64,000 nt of DNA from CAYMEV01 sp964389675 [NCBI: uncultured Candidatus Sumerlaeota bacterium] (GTDB taxonomy: Bacteria; CAYMEV01), in NCBI GenBank assembly GCA_964389675.1, contig CAYMEV010000020.1:14768-78767 (forward strand), in the 5' to 3' direction. Below are positions 8,831 through 18,246 of this stretch, in pieces. The position numbers and the translations under genes were made by a program. The notes under the pieces are model-generated. The model was not told the origin of the DNA. It was given only the letters and a program-made list of their open reading frames with translations, and made no database searches. Each line of letters begins with the position of its first letter. Position 1 is the first letter of the stretch.

Positions 8831-10792
8831 ATGAAATACAGAAAGCTCATTTGCATCCCGGCAATAATATTTCTATTTCTATTTATCATTGCCTGTGGTG
8901 GAGACAGCACAAAAAAAACTCAGGATACTGCTGTGAAGGAACTGCCCCCGGATATAGTATCAGGCCCGGACCACAGTGTTCCCGCAGAGATGGGAGGCCC
9001 GGGATTTGAGGATATAGCTGAGGGCCTCGGCTGGATTCACCGTGAATCAAGCTTTTACTTAAAAAGCGATGAAGTTAAGAAGGGCGGCAAGCTTACATTT
9101 GCTTTGACAGAGTTTCCCCCTACCTACAGGACAGAAGGCAAGGACGCTAATTCTGCGGTAATAAGCATGATAGGCGGGCTTATATATGAACCTCTGCTCG
9201 GTCTTGATACCCTGACGATGGAATATACAAGGGGACTTGCAACACACTATAAGATAGAGGAAGACAACCAGACATTCTGGTTCCGGATAGACCCCAAGGC
9301 AAAGTATTCCGACGGCTACCCCGTGACAGCAGATGATGTCCTTTATTCATGGAGGCTTCAGGTAGATGAGGGAATATTATCCCCGTACAGCAAGATCCTT
9401 TATGAAAAGTATGAGGAACCTGAGGTGATAAGCAAATATATTGTAAAGGTAAAGGCAAAAGAGCTTAACTGGCGTTTATTTCTCTATTTTTCCGTTTCAA
9501 TGAACATTTATCCGTCCCATATACTGAAAGACATTACAGGTGCTGATTATTTACGCAATTACCAGTATAAGACCATTCCCGGGACAGGGCCATATTATAT
9601 AGATACAGATGCCTCAAGAGTCGGACGCTATATAATCATAAAAAGAAGGGATGATTACTGGGATAAGGATTCGGAAGGCTATAAATACTCTGCAAACTTT
9701 GATGAGATAAGGATCAATATTGTAAAGGATGAAAGGCTACAGCTGGAGAGGTTTAAGAAGGGAGAGCTTGATTTCTATGTTGTTGGAAGAGCCAGCTGGT
9801 GGGTTGAGGAGTTTGATTTTGACGAGGTCAAAAGGGGCCTTATCCAGAAAAGGAAGATATATACTCATAATGCGCAGGGCACATCCGGTTTTGCCATGAA
9901 CATGAGGGTTCCCCCGTTCAATGACAAAAGGGTAAGGCTTGCAGTAAACTATCTTTTTAATAAGCAGAAACTCATTGAAAATCTATTTTATAATGAGTAT
10001 CTGCACCTTGATTCATATTATCCGGGTACAGTATATGAAAATCCCGGCAATCCAAAATACAGGCATGATGTCCCTAAAGCCCTTGAACTGCTGAACGAGG
10101 CTGGATATACAAAAAAGGATAATGAGGGCTACCTTATAAATGAAAACGGCGAGAGGCTTGAGTTCGATATAAGGATAGACCAGAGCTGGAACAGGATAAT
10201 GTCCCCTGTTCAGGAGGATTTCAGGGCTGCAGGCGTCAAGATGAACATACAGTATTCTGATAGTACCACAATGTTCAAGCTCCTTATGGAAAGGCAGTTC
10301 AAGATACATTATCAGTCCTGGACGGGCTTATTCTTCCCGAACCCGGAAAGCTCATGGCATTCAAACCTTGCAGACCCGAATGATACAAATAATATATGCG
10401 GTTTTAAGAATGAAAGAATGGATGAGATATGCGAGGAATATAATGTCGAGTTTGATATTCAGAAGAGGATTGACCTTATCAGGGAGACTGACAGGATGCT
10501 TATGGAGGAGGTCCCCTATGCCTTAAGCTGGTATGCACCCTATGACAGGATAGTATACTGGAATAAATTCGGACAGCCCAAGGGTTATCTGAGTAAAACA
10601 GGTGACTGGAGGGGTATTTTGAGCCTCTGGTGGTATGATGAGGCAAAAGATGCAGAGCTCCAGAAGGCAGAGAATGACAAAAATGTCCAGCTTGAGGTCG
10701 GTGAAACAGAGGTAAAATTCTGGGATAAGTTCGATGAGGAAAGGGAAGCAAACCCGGAAAAGACTCCTCAGGAAATCTATGACAGCCTCTAG
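8831..10792 (+). CDS. oppA: Peptide ABC transporter substrate-binding lipoprotein (OppA type)
   Basis: A family-5 extracellular solute-binding protein of 653 residues. The N-terminus is a lipoprotein signal: positively charged MKYRK, a hydrophobic core and the lipobox IIAC, with the acylated Cys at about residue 22. Mature features include GGKLTFALTE, the family-5 signature region around GLATHYKIEEDNQTFWFRI, YSDGYPVTADDVLYSWR and GTGPYYI. The protein would be anchored outside the inner membrane or in the periplasm and deliver oligopeptides to OppBC. A strong AAGGAGG site precedes the ATG. It is longer than E. coli OppA (about 543), mainly at the N- and C-terminal ends. The peptide specificity is not predictable. 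Confidence 0.93.
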   Translation: MKYRKLICIPAIIFLFLFIIACGGDSTKKTQDTAVKELPPDIVSGPDHSVPAEMGGPGFEDIAEGLGWIHRESSFYLKSDEVKKGGKLTFALTEFPPTYRTEGKDANSAVISMIGGLIYEPLLGLDTLTMEYTRGLATHYKIEEDNQTFWFRIDPKAKYSDGYPVTADDVLYSWRLQVDEGILSPYSKILYEKYEEPEVISKYIVKVKAKELNWRLFLYFSVSMNIYPSHILKDITGADYLRNYQYKTIPGTGPYYIDTDASRVGRYIIIKRRDDYWDKDSEGYKYSANFDEIRINIVKDERLQLERFKKGELDFYVVGRASWWVEEFDFDEVKRGLIQKRKIYTHNAQGTSGFAMNMRVPPFNDKRVRLAVNYLFNKQKLIENLFYNEYLHLDSYYPGTVYENPGNPKYRHDVPKALELLNEAGYTKKDNEGYLINENGERLEFDIRIDQSWNRIMSPVQEDFRAAGVKMNIQYSDSTTMFKLLMERQFKIHYQSWTGLFFPNPESSWHSNLADPNDTNNICGFKNERMDEICEEYNVEFDIQKRIDLIRETDRMLMEEVPYALSWYAPYDRIVYWNKFGQPKGYLSKTGDWRGILSLWWYDEAKDAELQKAENDKNVQLEVGETEVKFWDKFDEEREANPEKTPQEIYDSL

Positions 10793-10807
10793 CAGGAGGA
10801 ATAAAAT

Positions 10808-11854
10808 ATGCTATATCAATATTTTTTAAGGAGATTTTTACTGATCTTTCCGACATTCCTCGGGGTTACTCTCCTGGTTTTCATGATACTCCAGATAGTC
10901 CCCGGGGGCCCGCTGGAACAGGAGATAATGAAGCTGAAAGCAGGGATGGCCCAGGGCGGAGAGGTTGGAGCAGCCGGAACCATGGACAGGGTAGGGGGCG
11001 TTGAGATACCTGAGGCTGCCATGGAGGAGATGAAGAAATTCTATGGATTTGACAAGCCTATCCCTTACCGTTATGCATCCTGGATATTCAATATCTTCAA
11101 CTTAAACCTTGGAAGGTCCTATGTATATGCCCAGCCTGTATGGGAACTGCTTATGAGCAGGATACACATATCTGCATATTTCGGGATAATCGGTTTTCTG
11201 CTTTCATACAGCGTGTGCGTTCCCCTCGGGGTTTTCAAAGCTATCAAGCACGGTTCAGCCTTTGATGCAACAAGCTCGATACTTGTCTTCATCGGCTATT
11301 CGATACCGGGTTATGTCCTTGGGCTTGTTCTGCTGATGCTTCTCGGCGGAGGTTCTTTCTGGGATGTATTTCCCCTCGGGGATTTCAGGTCTTATGACAT
11401 GTGGGACAGCTTCACACTCTTTGAGAAGATAAAGGATCAGCTGTGGCATACAGTCCTTCCTGTTATCGCCTATATGATAGGTGGATTTGCGACACTGACC
11501 GTTGTAATGAAGAATTCCCTGCTTGAAAACCTGAGCCAGGATTATGTAAGGACAGCTTTTGCCAAAGGATTATCAGAAAAGAGGGTTATATTCCTGCATA
11601 CACTGCGAAACAGCCTTATTCCAATAGCAACAGGCATAGGCGGGCTTCTGGGAATATTCTTTGCAGGCTCATACCTTATTGAAAGGGTTTTTAATATCGA
11701 TGGGATAGGCATGCTTGGATATATGTCGATACTTCAGAGGGATTATCCGGTTACTCTTGGTTTTCTGGTCATAGGTACATTGATAAGGCTATTTGGAAAC
11801 ATTGTCTCGGATATGGCTTATGCGGCTATAGACCCAAGAATAAGGTTCAGGTAA
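10808..11854 (+). CDS. oppB: Peptide ABC transporter permease OppB
   Basis: A binding-protein-dependent inner-membrane permease of 348 residues. The N-terminal MLYQYFLRRFLLIFPTFLGV with FMILQIVPGGP is characteristic of OppB/DppB. The EAA-loop equivalent reads DYVRTAFAKGLSEKRVIFLHTLRNSL (two adjoining segments), the contact for the ATPase subunits. A loop of about 30 residues rich in Gly and Met follows the first membrane helix, longer than in E. coli OppB. AGGAGG lies 8 bases before the ATG. The gene follows oppA by 15 bases and is the second gene of oppABCDF. Confidence 0.95.
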   Translation: MLYQYFLRRFLLIFPTFLGVTLLVFMILQIVPGGPLEQEIMKLKAGMAQGGEVGAAGTMDRVGGVEIPEAAMEEMKKFYGFDKPIPYRYASWIFNIFNLNLGRSYVYAQPVWELLMSRIHISAYFGIIGFLLSYSVCVPLGVFKAIKHGSAFDATSSILVFIGYSIPGYVLGLVLLMLLGGGSFWDVFPLGDFRSYDMWDSFTLFEKIKDQLWHTVLPVIAYMIGGFATLTVVMKNSLLENLSQDYVRTAFAKGLSEKRVIFLHTLRNSLIPIATGIGGLLGIFFAGSYLIERVFNIDGIGMLGYMSILQRDYPVTLGFLVIGTLIRLFGNIVSDMAYAAIDPRIRFR

Positions 11855-11869
11855 GGGAGGAAGGCAGAT

Positions 11870-12934
11870 ATGAAAGAAAAACAAAAGAAAAAAAAGAAGG
11901 TTTCCCTTTCAGTTCTACAGAAAAGATTAAAGAAATTCAAATCAATAAAGAGGGGATATTATTCATTCTTGATCATCTTTGTATTATATTTGTTATCCTT
12001 CTTCTTTCCATTGATAATAAATTACAAGGCCCTTGTTGTAAAATATGAGGGCAAGCTCTATTTCCCCATCTTCCAGTACTATCCCGGCGAAGCATTTGGC
12101 CAGGATATAATTGGAGAGGCTGATTACAGGTCACTAAAAAAGGAATTCAGCAAAGAAAAAACAGGAAACTGGGTGATTATGCCTTTATACCCCTATGGGC
12201 CATATGAATCCCTTATGGGAAAGATAAAGGGCGAACCGCCGAATGCTCCCACTTCAGATAACTGGTTCGGGACGGATGCAAGCGGCAGGGATGTTTTTGC
12301 AAGGATGGCCTATGGATTTAATATATCCCTCAGCTTTGCAATAATACTTACATTCTTCAACTATACCATAGGTGTCACAATAGGTGCATTACTCGGGTTC
12401 TACGGCGGTGTATTCGACATTGTCGCCCAGAGGTTCATAGAGATATGGTCCGCACTGCCTTTCCTCTATACAGTAATTATCATCACATCGATTATCAGGC
12501 CGAGTTTCCTTCTTCTTGTCATTATATTGTCACTGTTTGGATGGGTAGGAATGACATACTATATGAGAGGTGAATTCTACAGGGAAAAAGCAAAAGATTA
12601 TGTTTCCGCAGCTGTATCAATGGGTGCTTCTGACAGGGAGATCATGTTCAAGCACATCCTGCCAAATTCCCTGACACCTATAATATCATTCTTCCCCTTT
12701 TCAGTTGTGGGCGGAATAGGCTCTCTTGTCTCACTTGACTTCCTGGGTTTCGGGCTTGCGCCGCCTACGCCAAGCTGGGGCGAGATGTTCAATACAGGCC
12801 TTGAGAATATCTTCAACTGGTGGCTGGTTGCAGCGCCGCTTTCTGCAATGTTCCTTACCCTTCTCATGGTAGTTTTCGTCGGAGAAGCGATCAGGGAGGC
12901 TTTTGATCCAAAAGTATTCTCGAGGTTAAGGTGA
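11870..12934 (+). CDS. oppC: Peptide ABC transporter permease OppC
   Basis: The second permease, 354 residues. After a very basic N-terminus (KEKQKKKKK) comes one membrane helix, then a periplasmic loop of about 80 residues, the conserved NWFGTDASGRDVFARMAYG and five further membrane helices. The EAA loop is DYVSAAVSMGASDREIMFKHILPNS. The C-terminus FLGFGLAPPTPSWGEMF is an OppC hallmark. It pairs with OppB to form the channel. It follows oppB by 15 bases with its own GGGAGG ribosome site. Confidence 0.95.
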   Translation: MKEKQKKKKKVSLSVLQKRLKKFKSIKRGYYSFLIIFVLYLLSFFFPLIINYKALVVKYEGKLYFPIFQYYPGEAFGQDIIGEADYRSLKKEFSKEKTGNWVIMPLYPYGPYESLMGKIKGEPPNAPTSDNWFGTDASGRDVFARMAYGFNISLSFAIILTFFNYTIGVTIGALLGFYGGVFDIVAQRFIEIWSALPFLYTVIIITSIIRPSFLLLVIILSLFGWVGMTYYMRGEFYREKAKDYVSAAVSMGASDREIMFKHILPNSLTPIISFFPFSVVGGIGSLVSLDFLGFGLAPPTPSWGEMFNTGLENIFNWWLVAAPLSAMFLTLLMVVFVGEAIREAFDPKVFSRLR

Positions 12935-12940
12935 TTTATC

Positions 12941-13957
12941 ATGAAGAAACTAATTGAAATTAATAATTTAAAGACATATTTCAAGACAGAGGGCGGCATA
13001 GGAAAGGCAGTTGACGGAGTCGACTTTGATGTTTTTGAAAAAGAGGTTTTAGGCATAGTAGGGGAGTCAGGATCGGGTAAATCTGTCACTGCTTTATCGA
13101 TACTCAGGCTTATACCCAATCCTCCGGGGAGGATAGTTGATGGAAAGATATTATTCAAAGGTAAAACGGACATACTGAAGCTTCCTTATGATGAACTAAG
13201 GAAATTCAGGGGAAGTGAGATATCAATGGTTTTCCAGGAGCCCATGACATCACTGAATCCTGTTTTTACCATTGGAATGCAGGTTTCTGAAGTCATTATG
13301 CAGCATAATGATGTCAGCAAGAAAGAGGCATTTGACAGGGCTGTTGAAATACTTGACCATGTAGGCATTCCCGTTGCGAGAAAGCGGATGAAGGATTATC
13401 CACATCAGTTTTCTGGAGGGATGAGACAGAGGGTCATGATTGCAATGGCGCTTGCATGCAATCCTTCACTGCTTATTGCTGATGAACCGACTACAGCTCT
13501 GGATGTTACAATCCAGGCACAGATAATAGACCTCATGCTTGAGATAAAAGAAAAAAGGGAAGAGGCCGCAATGATACTCATTACCCATGACCTTGCTGTA
13601 ATAGCTGAAACATGCCAGAGGGTAATAGTCATGTACGGCGGTAAGATCCAGGAAATAGCAGAGGTAAACGAACTTTTTTACAATCCCCTTCACCCCTATA
13701 CAAAAGGGCTTCTAAAAGCAATACCCAATCCCATTAAGAAAAAGGAGAGGCTGGAGGTAATAAAGGGAATGGTCCCCAATATCCTTGATATGCCTGTGGG
13801 TTGTAAATACTGCACAAGATGCGATAAGGCCATGAGCCATTGCTGCAATATCGAACCTCCGCTGATTGAGCTTGAAAATGATCATTTTGTCAGGTGCCAC
13901 CTTTACTCAGATGATTCATCAATGAATACCGAGCAAAACAAAAACATAGAAAATTGA
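12941..13957 (+). CDS. oppD: Peptide ABC transporter ATPase OppD
   Basis: One of two ATPases powering the importer. It has the Walker A motif GESGSGKS (about residues 41-48), Q-loop [12 protein letters not shown], signature FSGGMRQR, Walker [13 protein letters not shown] and switch His in LITHDLAV. The C-terminal oligopeptide-transporter region carries a cluster of cysteines (CKYCTRC...CCN), a zone that in some relatives carries an Fe-S cluster. The length of 338 residues is normal. It follows oppC by 6 bases. Confidence 0.95.
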   Translation: MKKLIEINNLKTYFKTEGGIGKAVDGVDFDVFEKEVLGIVGESGSGKSVTALSILRLIPNPPGRIVDGKILFKGKTDILKLPYDELRKFRGSEISMVFQEPMTSLNPVFTIGMQVSEVIMQHNDVSKKEAFDRAVEILDHVGIPVARKRMKDYPHQFSGGMRQRVMIAMALACNPSLLIADEPTTALDVTIQAQIIDLMLEIKEKREEAAMILITHDLAVIAETCQRVIVMYGGKIQEIAEVNELFYNPLHPYTKGLLKAIPNPIKKKERLEVIKGMVPNILDMPVGCKYCTRCDKAMSHCCNIEPPLIELENDHFVRCHLYSDDSSMNTEQNKNIEN

Positions 13958-13970
13958 CAGGGGAAGAAAG

Positions 13971-14975
13971 ATGAAAAGCAATATATTATTAGACATTAAG
14001 AACCTAGCGGTCAGATATCCAATTTTTGGTGGCATACTCCAGAAAAAGATTGCAGAAGTAAGGGCTGTTGATGATATTTCGTTCAAAATGCATGAGGAGG
14101 AGGTGCTCGGGATAGTCGGTGAATCAGGCTGCGGAAAGACAAGTGCAGGAAGGGCTATCATCAATGTCCTTAGATTATCTGCCCCGGATGTTGAGGTTGA
14201 TGGGGAGATATGGTTCTATTCAAAGGAAGGCCCTGTAGAGCTTACGCTACTTGATAAAAAGGAGATCAGGCCATACAGAAAAGAGATGCAGATGATATTC
14301 CAGGACCCTTATTCATCATTGAATCCAAGAATGACAGTTGGCCAGATTATTGAAAACCCTCTTAAGATACATACAAAGATGAACAGGAAGGAAAGGCTTG
14401 ACAGGGTGGTATATCTTCTTGAAAAGGTCGGAATGCATGCTGAGCAGACATACAGGTACCCCCATGAATTTTCAGGTGGCCAGAGGCAGAGGATAGGAAT
14501 AGCAAGAGCCCTGGCTACCAATCCAAGGCTTATAATTGCTGATGAGCCTGTTTCAGCACTGGATGTATCCATACAGGCACAGGTGATCAATCTGCTGAAT
14601 GATCTGAAAGCGGAATTCCATCTGTCATACATGTTTATAGCTCATGACCTTTCTGTGGTTAAGCATATTTCTGACAGGATAACAGTGATGTATCTCGGCG
14701 ATATAGTAGAGATAGGCCCTGCAGATGATGTTTATGACAATCCCATTCATCCCTATACCAAAGCACTTATTTCTGCTGTTCCTATTCCAGACCCGAAAAG
14801 GGCTCAGGAAAAGAGGAGGCAGATACTGACAGGAGAGATACCGAATCCTCTGGCAAAACCTTCTGGCTGCGGATTCAGGACAAGATGCCCAATAGCCAGG
14901 CCTGACTGTGCCCTGAATAAACCCGGGCTTGTAGAAAAAGAAAATGGCAGGCTTGTTGCCTGTCCTTATGTATAG
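13971..14975 (+). CDS. oppF: Peptide ABC transporter ATPase OppF
   Basis: The partner ATPase of OppD, 334 residues: Walker A GESGCGKT, Q-loop MIFQDPYSSLNPRMTV, signature FSGGQRQRIGIARAL, Walker B LIIADEPVSALD and switch His in FIAHDLSVVKHIS. The C-terminus has the RTRCPIARPDC cysteine motif of the Opp/Dpp group. It is the last gene of the operon and follows oppD by 13 bases. A GC-rich hairpin lies just after its stop. Confidence 0.95.
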   Translation: MKSNILLDIKNLAVRYPIFGGILQKKIAEVRAVDDISFKMHEEEVLGIVGESGCGKTSAGRAIINVLRLSAPDVEVDGEIWFYSKEGPVELTLLDKKEIRPYRKEMQMIFQDPYSSLNPRMTVGQIIENPLKIHTKMNRKERLDRVVYLLEKVGMHAEQTYRYPHEFSGGQRQRIGIARALATNPRLIIADEPVSALDVSIQAQVINLLNDLKAEFHLSYMFIAHDLSVVKHISDRITVMYLGDIVEIGPADDVYDNPIHPYTKALISAVPIPDPKRAQEKRRQILTGEIPNPLAKPSGCGFRTRCPIARPDCALNKPGLVEKENGRLVACPYV

Positions 14976-14984
14976 ATAGTTAAT

Positions 14985-15018
14985 GCCAGCCAGGCAGGCA
15001 TCTGCCGGCCTGGCTGGC
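14985..15018. terminator. GC-rich hairpin after oppF
   Basis: The arms GCCAGCCAGGC (14985-14995) and GCCTGGCTGGC (15008-15018) are perfect complements. Within them, GGCA and TGCC extend the stem with one A/G mismatch and a 2-base loop. It is the most GC-rich stretch in its neighbourhood and lies 10 bases after the oppF stop. No T-run follows, so it may slow decay of the opp mRNA or attenuate read-through into corA rather than act as a classic terminator. Confidence 0.6.
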
Positions 15019-15047
15019 CTGTCAGATTGATACGGGTATTTCATTAA

Positions 15048-16112
15048 ATGGTTAAAATGATTAAACACAGGTCAAAAAAGGCTGGATTATCTCCAGGAAG
15101 CATTGTATATGTCGGCAAAGAAGCCGGAACTGCCATATCCCTTTCAATGATTGATTATGACGATGAAAACTGCAGGGAAACCAGGCTAAAAAAAATAGAG
15201 GACTTCTTCCCCAGTATAGATTCAAAAACAATAAAGTGGATAAATATAGATGGAATTCATGATACAAGCATTATTGAGAAAATGGGAGAGCGGTTTAATA
15301 TTCATTCCTTAATTCTGGAAGATATATTGAACACCTATCAAAGGCCAAAGATTGAGTTTTTTGATGATTATATCGTGATAATAATCAAAATGATATCTTT
15401 TGACAGCAGTACAGATAATGTTGAATCTGAACAGATCAGCATTATAGGGGGTGCAAATTATGTTGCAACCTTTCAGGAGAAGCAGGGGGATGTTTTCGAC
15501 CCTCTGAGGGAAAGGATAAGAAGCCATAAAGGCATAATCAGAAGCAGCAGGCCTGAATTTCTCTGTTATTCCCTGCTGGATGCAATTATTGATAATTATT
15601 TTATTGTCCTTGAAAATATCGGCGAAAAAATAGAGATACTGGAAGAAGAACTCATGGATAACGCTGATTCTGCAACTCTAAACAGAATTTATAAACTGAA
15701 AAGAGAAATATTATCTTTGAGAAAATATATCTGGCCAGTCAGAGAGATCATCAAAAAGATAGATAATATGGAGTCTTTCTATTTCACAACCCACACAAAA
15801 AGCTACTTCAGGGACTTGTATGACCATACTATCCAGGTTATTGACTCGGTAGAGACTTTCAGGGATATGATATCAGGAATGCTTGATCTTTATTTAAGCA
15901 GTATAAGCCATCGAATGAACCAGGTAATGAAGGTGCTTACAATTATAGCAACTATTTTTATACCACTGACATTCATTGCAGGGATATATGGCATGAACTT
16001 TGAGTACATGCCTGAGCTTAAATGGCCTTTCGGTTATTTCGGCATACTGGGAATCATGGCTTTGACTGCCCTTGTAATGGTTCTATATTTCAAAAAGAAA
16101 GAGTGGCTTTAG
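15048..16112 (+). CDS. corA: CorA-family magnesium/cobalt channel
   Basis: A 354-residue CorA. The large N-terminal cytoplasmic domain (about residues 1-280, with INIDGIHD and a long coiled stalk helix around VLENIGEKIEILEEELM) is followed by two C-terminal membrane helices. The first ends in the selectivity motif YGMNF. The C-terminus YFKKKEWL matches the family's basic tail. It forms a pentameric Mg2+ channel in the inner membrane. The start is uncertain: ATG at 15048 and ATG at 15057 are both possible, and neither has a clear ribosome site. Its last 4 bases overlap the convergent acyltransferase gene. Confidence 0.94.
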   Translation: MVKMIKHRSKKAGLSPGSIVYVGKEAGTAISLSMIDYDDENCRETRLKKIEDFFPSIDSKTIKWINIDGIHDTSIIEKMGERFNIHSLILEDILNTYQRPKIEFFDDYIVIIIKMISFDSSTDNVESEQISIIGGANYVATFQEKQGDVFDPLRERIRSHKGIIRSSRPEFLCYSLLDAIIDNYFIVLENIGEKIEILEEELMDNADSATLNRIYKLKREILSLRKYIWPVREIIKKIDNMESFYFTTHTKSYFRDLYDHTIQVIDSVETFRDMISGMLDLYLSSISHRMNQVMKVLTIIATIFIPLTFIAGIYGMNFEYMPELKWPFGYFGILGIMALTALVMVLYFKKKEWL

Positions 16113-16891
16113 CCTGGATTTTTATTTCTAAGATAGGATTCCTTTATTAGGCTGTATGATTCTGCTGAAATTTCCTTTCGCGATTTATAGGATGCCGGAT
16201 CCAGGATACCTGTTATCTCAATCTCAACGTCAATAGACCCGGATTTAAGCAGAGCTGTCAGATGGGGGAAAAATGTCATTTCATCATACCAGTAGATAAT
16301 ATCTCTGTTCTTATTGTCTACAGGGTTATTTTCAACCTTCCTGTAGTTCAATGTAATCAGCAGGATTTTCTTTCCTGATCCGAAAATACACTCTATAAGC
16401 CCTGATTTGAACGGTAATACGGTATCTCCGTTAGATGATGTGGCTTCGGGAAACAGGACGACCTGCACGCCTTTAGACAGAAGATCCCTTATTTCGGATA
16501 ATTCCAGCCTTATATTCTCATAATTGACCCGGTCAACGAATATGCTGCCTGCAGCCTTTGAAAGCCCTCCTAAAAATCTGGTATCCTTAATTTCAAACGA
16601 TGTAATAAAAGTGGATGGCAGTGCTGATGACAGTACTAAAATGTCAAGATATGACAGATGGTTGCTAAGAACAAGGTAATTGTCCTCAAGATCAATATTA
16701 GAGCTGTTTTTGAGCTTTGTCTTTATGCCAAGATTCCACAGCGCTAATTTTGATACTGTTGAAAGGTTATCTGCCAGCCTTATAAGCCTGTTTGCCCTGT
16801 CTTTTTTAAGAATATTAATAAAGGCAGATGTTACTGCATAGTAGATAATGATAGATATAAGCATTATCAGCTTGAATGGAAACAGGAGCAT
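16109..16891 (-). CDS. PlsC-type acyltransferase, probably OlsA (ornithine-lipid O-acyltransferase)
   Basis: A 260-residue membrane-associated acyltransferase. Motif I is NHLSYLD (the HX4D catalytic motif, about residues 77-83) and motif III is VVLFPEATSSNG. An N-terminal membrane helix (residues 4-24) anchors it. Alone it could be a 1-acylglycerol-3-phosphate acyltransferase. However, it starts 2 bases after an OlsB-like gene, the arrangement of ornithine-lipid synthesis, in which OlsA adds a second fatty acid to lyso-ornithine lipid. I infer that role from context, and a lysophosphatidic-acid role is not excluded. Confidence 0.8.
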   Translation of the reverse strand: MLLFPFKLIMLISIIIYYAVTSAFINILKKDRANRLIRLADNLSTVSKLALWNLGIKTKLKNSSNIDLEDNYLVLSNHLSYLDILVLSSALPSTFITSFEIKDTRFLGGLSKAAGSIFVDRVNYENIRLELSEIRDLLSKGVQVVLFPEATSSNGDTVLPFKSGLIECIFGSGKKILLITLNYRKVENNPVDNKNRDIIYWYDEMTFFPHLTALLKSGSIDVEIEITGILDPASYKSRKEISAESYSLIKESYLRNKNPG

Positions 16892-16893
16892 AT

Positions 16894-17760
16894 CTATTCA
16901 AGCCTTTTTGATATGGAAGCAGGCAGTTTTTCTACATCCAGTATCGTAAAGTAGTCAACACAGCGGAATGCCCTGTCTAATGCAGGATCACCACATATAT
17001 AGGCTCCATGCCTGAGATAGCCCTTCAATAGCGGAGGTATAAGCTCCTTTGCCTTTGAAACTAAAAGCAGGCCCGGGTCTGACTTTAATTTACTGTAGAA
17101 ATTGCTGTGTTTTTTTAATATGAATTTCTTTTTTGGGAAGACATCAAATATTTCTGAATCAGGCCTGTATTGATCGAGATAATATGACAGGTTGGCAATA
17201 ATTTGCGGGTCTGTGCTTTTAATGCTGGTAAGCCCGAAAAGGTACCTTGATTCGCTTGCCTTGATATAATCGTATATTCCTTTCCATAGCAGGGCTATTA
17301 CCATGCCGTTTCTTGAGAAGGGATCGATACATGCCCTGCCCAGTTCGAGTTTTGAATCAGATATATTTTTTATATTGCTTATATCAAACTCCGATTCAGA
17401 GTAGAAAGTATCAGAGTAAGCAGAGCTGTTCAGTCTATATGTGCCCACGCAGGTGTTGCAGGCTTTGTCTATTATCATAAGATGATCGCAGATAAAGTCG
17501 TATTTGTCTATGTCGATGCCCCACAGAAGCCTCTTTTTAAGAAGTTCATTGTAAAACACCCGGAATCTGAGCTTCAGCACAGCCTTAAGGTCAGAGTAAT
17601 TTTCAGCCGTTTTTATTATATAGTTCCTCTTATTAATATATAATTTAATTTTTGGCTCAAATTTTTTAATCCTGAACCTTAGAGGATTAAACATGGCATT
17701 TTTGTAATAAGCTATTTCCTTAAACGGCAGGGTAATTATCTTAGTAACACCTGGTACCAT
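16894..17760 (-). CDS. OlsB-like N-acyltransferase (GNAT fold, acyl-ACP dependent)
   Basis: A 288-residue protein of the OlsB / haemolysin-like acyltransferase family. Its recognisable core runs from about residue 55: LKLRFRVFYNE, DIDKYDFICDHLMIID, CVGTYRL, KLELGRACIDP, IALLWKGIYDYI and LFGLTSIKSTDP. OlsB attaches a 3-hydroxy fatty acid from acyl-ACP to the alpha-amino group of ornithine, or of another amino acid in relatives. The downstream PlsC-like gene completes the pair. The start is weakly supported: no ribosome site precedes the ATG at 17760, and an in-frame ATG about 22 codons further in is an alternative. Phosphate-free amino lipids of this kind are typical of Gram-negative bacteria. 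Confidence 0.78.
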   Translation of the reverse strand: MVPGVTKIITLPFKEIAYYKNAMFNPLRFRIKKFEPKIKLYINKRNYIIKTAENYSDLKAVLKLRFRVFYNELLKKRLLWGIDIDKYDFICDHLMIIDKACNTCVGTYRLNSSAYSDTFYSESEFDISNIKNISDSKLELGRACIDPFSRNGMVIALLWKGIYDYIKASESRYLFGLTSIKSTDPQIIANLSYYLDQYRPDSEIFDVFPKKKFILKKHSNFYSKLKSDPGLLLVSKAKELIPPLLKGYLRHGAYICGDPALDRAFRCVDYFTILDVEKLPASISKRLE

Positions 17761-17855
17761 ATGTCAAAGCACACCTCTTTTTCAATCTACTTAGTATATA
17801 CCTCAATTTATTTTTTGTTAATAAAGTTTTTGCTTTATTTTTGTTTTTTTATTTT

Positions 17856-17884
17856 TTGACTTTTTTATTAAGCAAAATTATCAT
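17856..17884 (+). promoter_or_regulatory. Candidate sigma-70-type promoter for aroQ-aroF
   Basis: TTGACT (17856-17861) and TATCAT (17879-17884) are separated by 17 bases in a T-rich intergenic stretch, 66 bases before the chorismate mutase start. A second, weaker possibility (TTGATA near 17905) lies closer to the gene. This is prediction from consensus only. Confidence 0.5.
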
Positions 17885-17949
17885 CATTTTCATTAATTCA
17901 CAATTGATAAGGTTTAATTCTACAGGATACTAGGATATGGAGGAATGTA

Positions 17950-18219
17950 ATGTCGCTGAATGAATTTCTCAGGCAAAAGAGAGATCAGCTTGATGATGTA
18001 GACAGGCAGATCACAAAGCTTCTTGAAAAGAGGTTTGAGCTTTCTACAATGGTTATAAAGAAAAAAAAGGAAAATGGAATGGATGTTTATGATGCTGACA
18101 GAGAAAATGATATATACAATAATATTAGGAATGAACAGAGAAAATTCCTGAGGGATAACTCCCTGAGAGCCATCTTTGAGAGGATCCTTGACGAGTCAAG
18201 AAGGACCGGGCTTGAATGA
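17950..18219 (+). CDS. aroQ: Chorismate mutase, AroQ class
   Basis: An 89-residue all-helical monofunctional chorismate mutase, which rearranges chorismate to prephenate for Phe and Tyr synthesis. The pattern RDQLDDVDRQITKLLEKRF, then MVIKKKKENG, VYDADRENDI and IFERILDESR is that of the AroQ fold, with the active-site Arg and Lys in helices 1 and 2. GGAGG lies 7 bases before the ATG. It is paired with DAHP synthase 27 bases downstream, so the first and branch-point steps of aromatic synthesis are co-expressed and the two proteins may form a complex, as in some bacteria. Confidence 0.93.
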   Translation: MSLNEFLRQKRDQLDDVDRQITKLLEKRFELSTMVIKKKKENGMDVYDADRENDIYNNIRNEQRKFLRDNSLRAIFERILDESRRTGLE

Positions 18220-18246
18220 ATAATATAACAGGAAGGAAAATCTGAA

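Noticed and set aside
12598-13173. Minus-strand frame of 191 codons
   Set aside because: It is antisense to oppC and oppD, which are certain, and has no recognisable domain.
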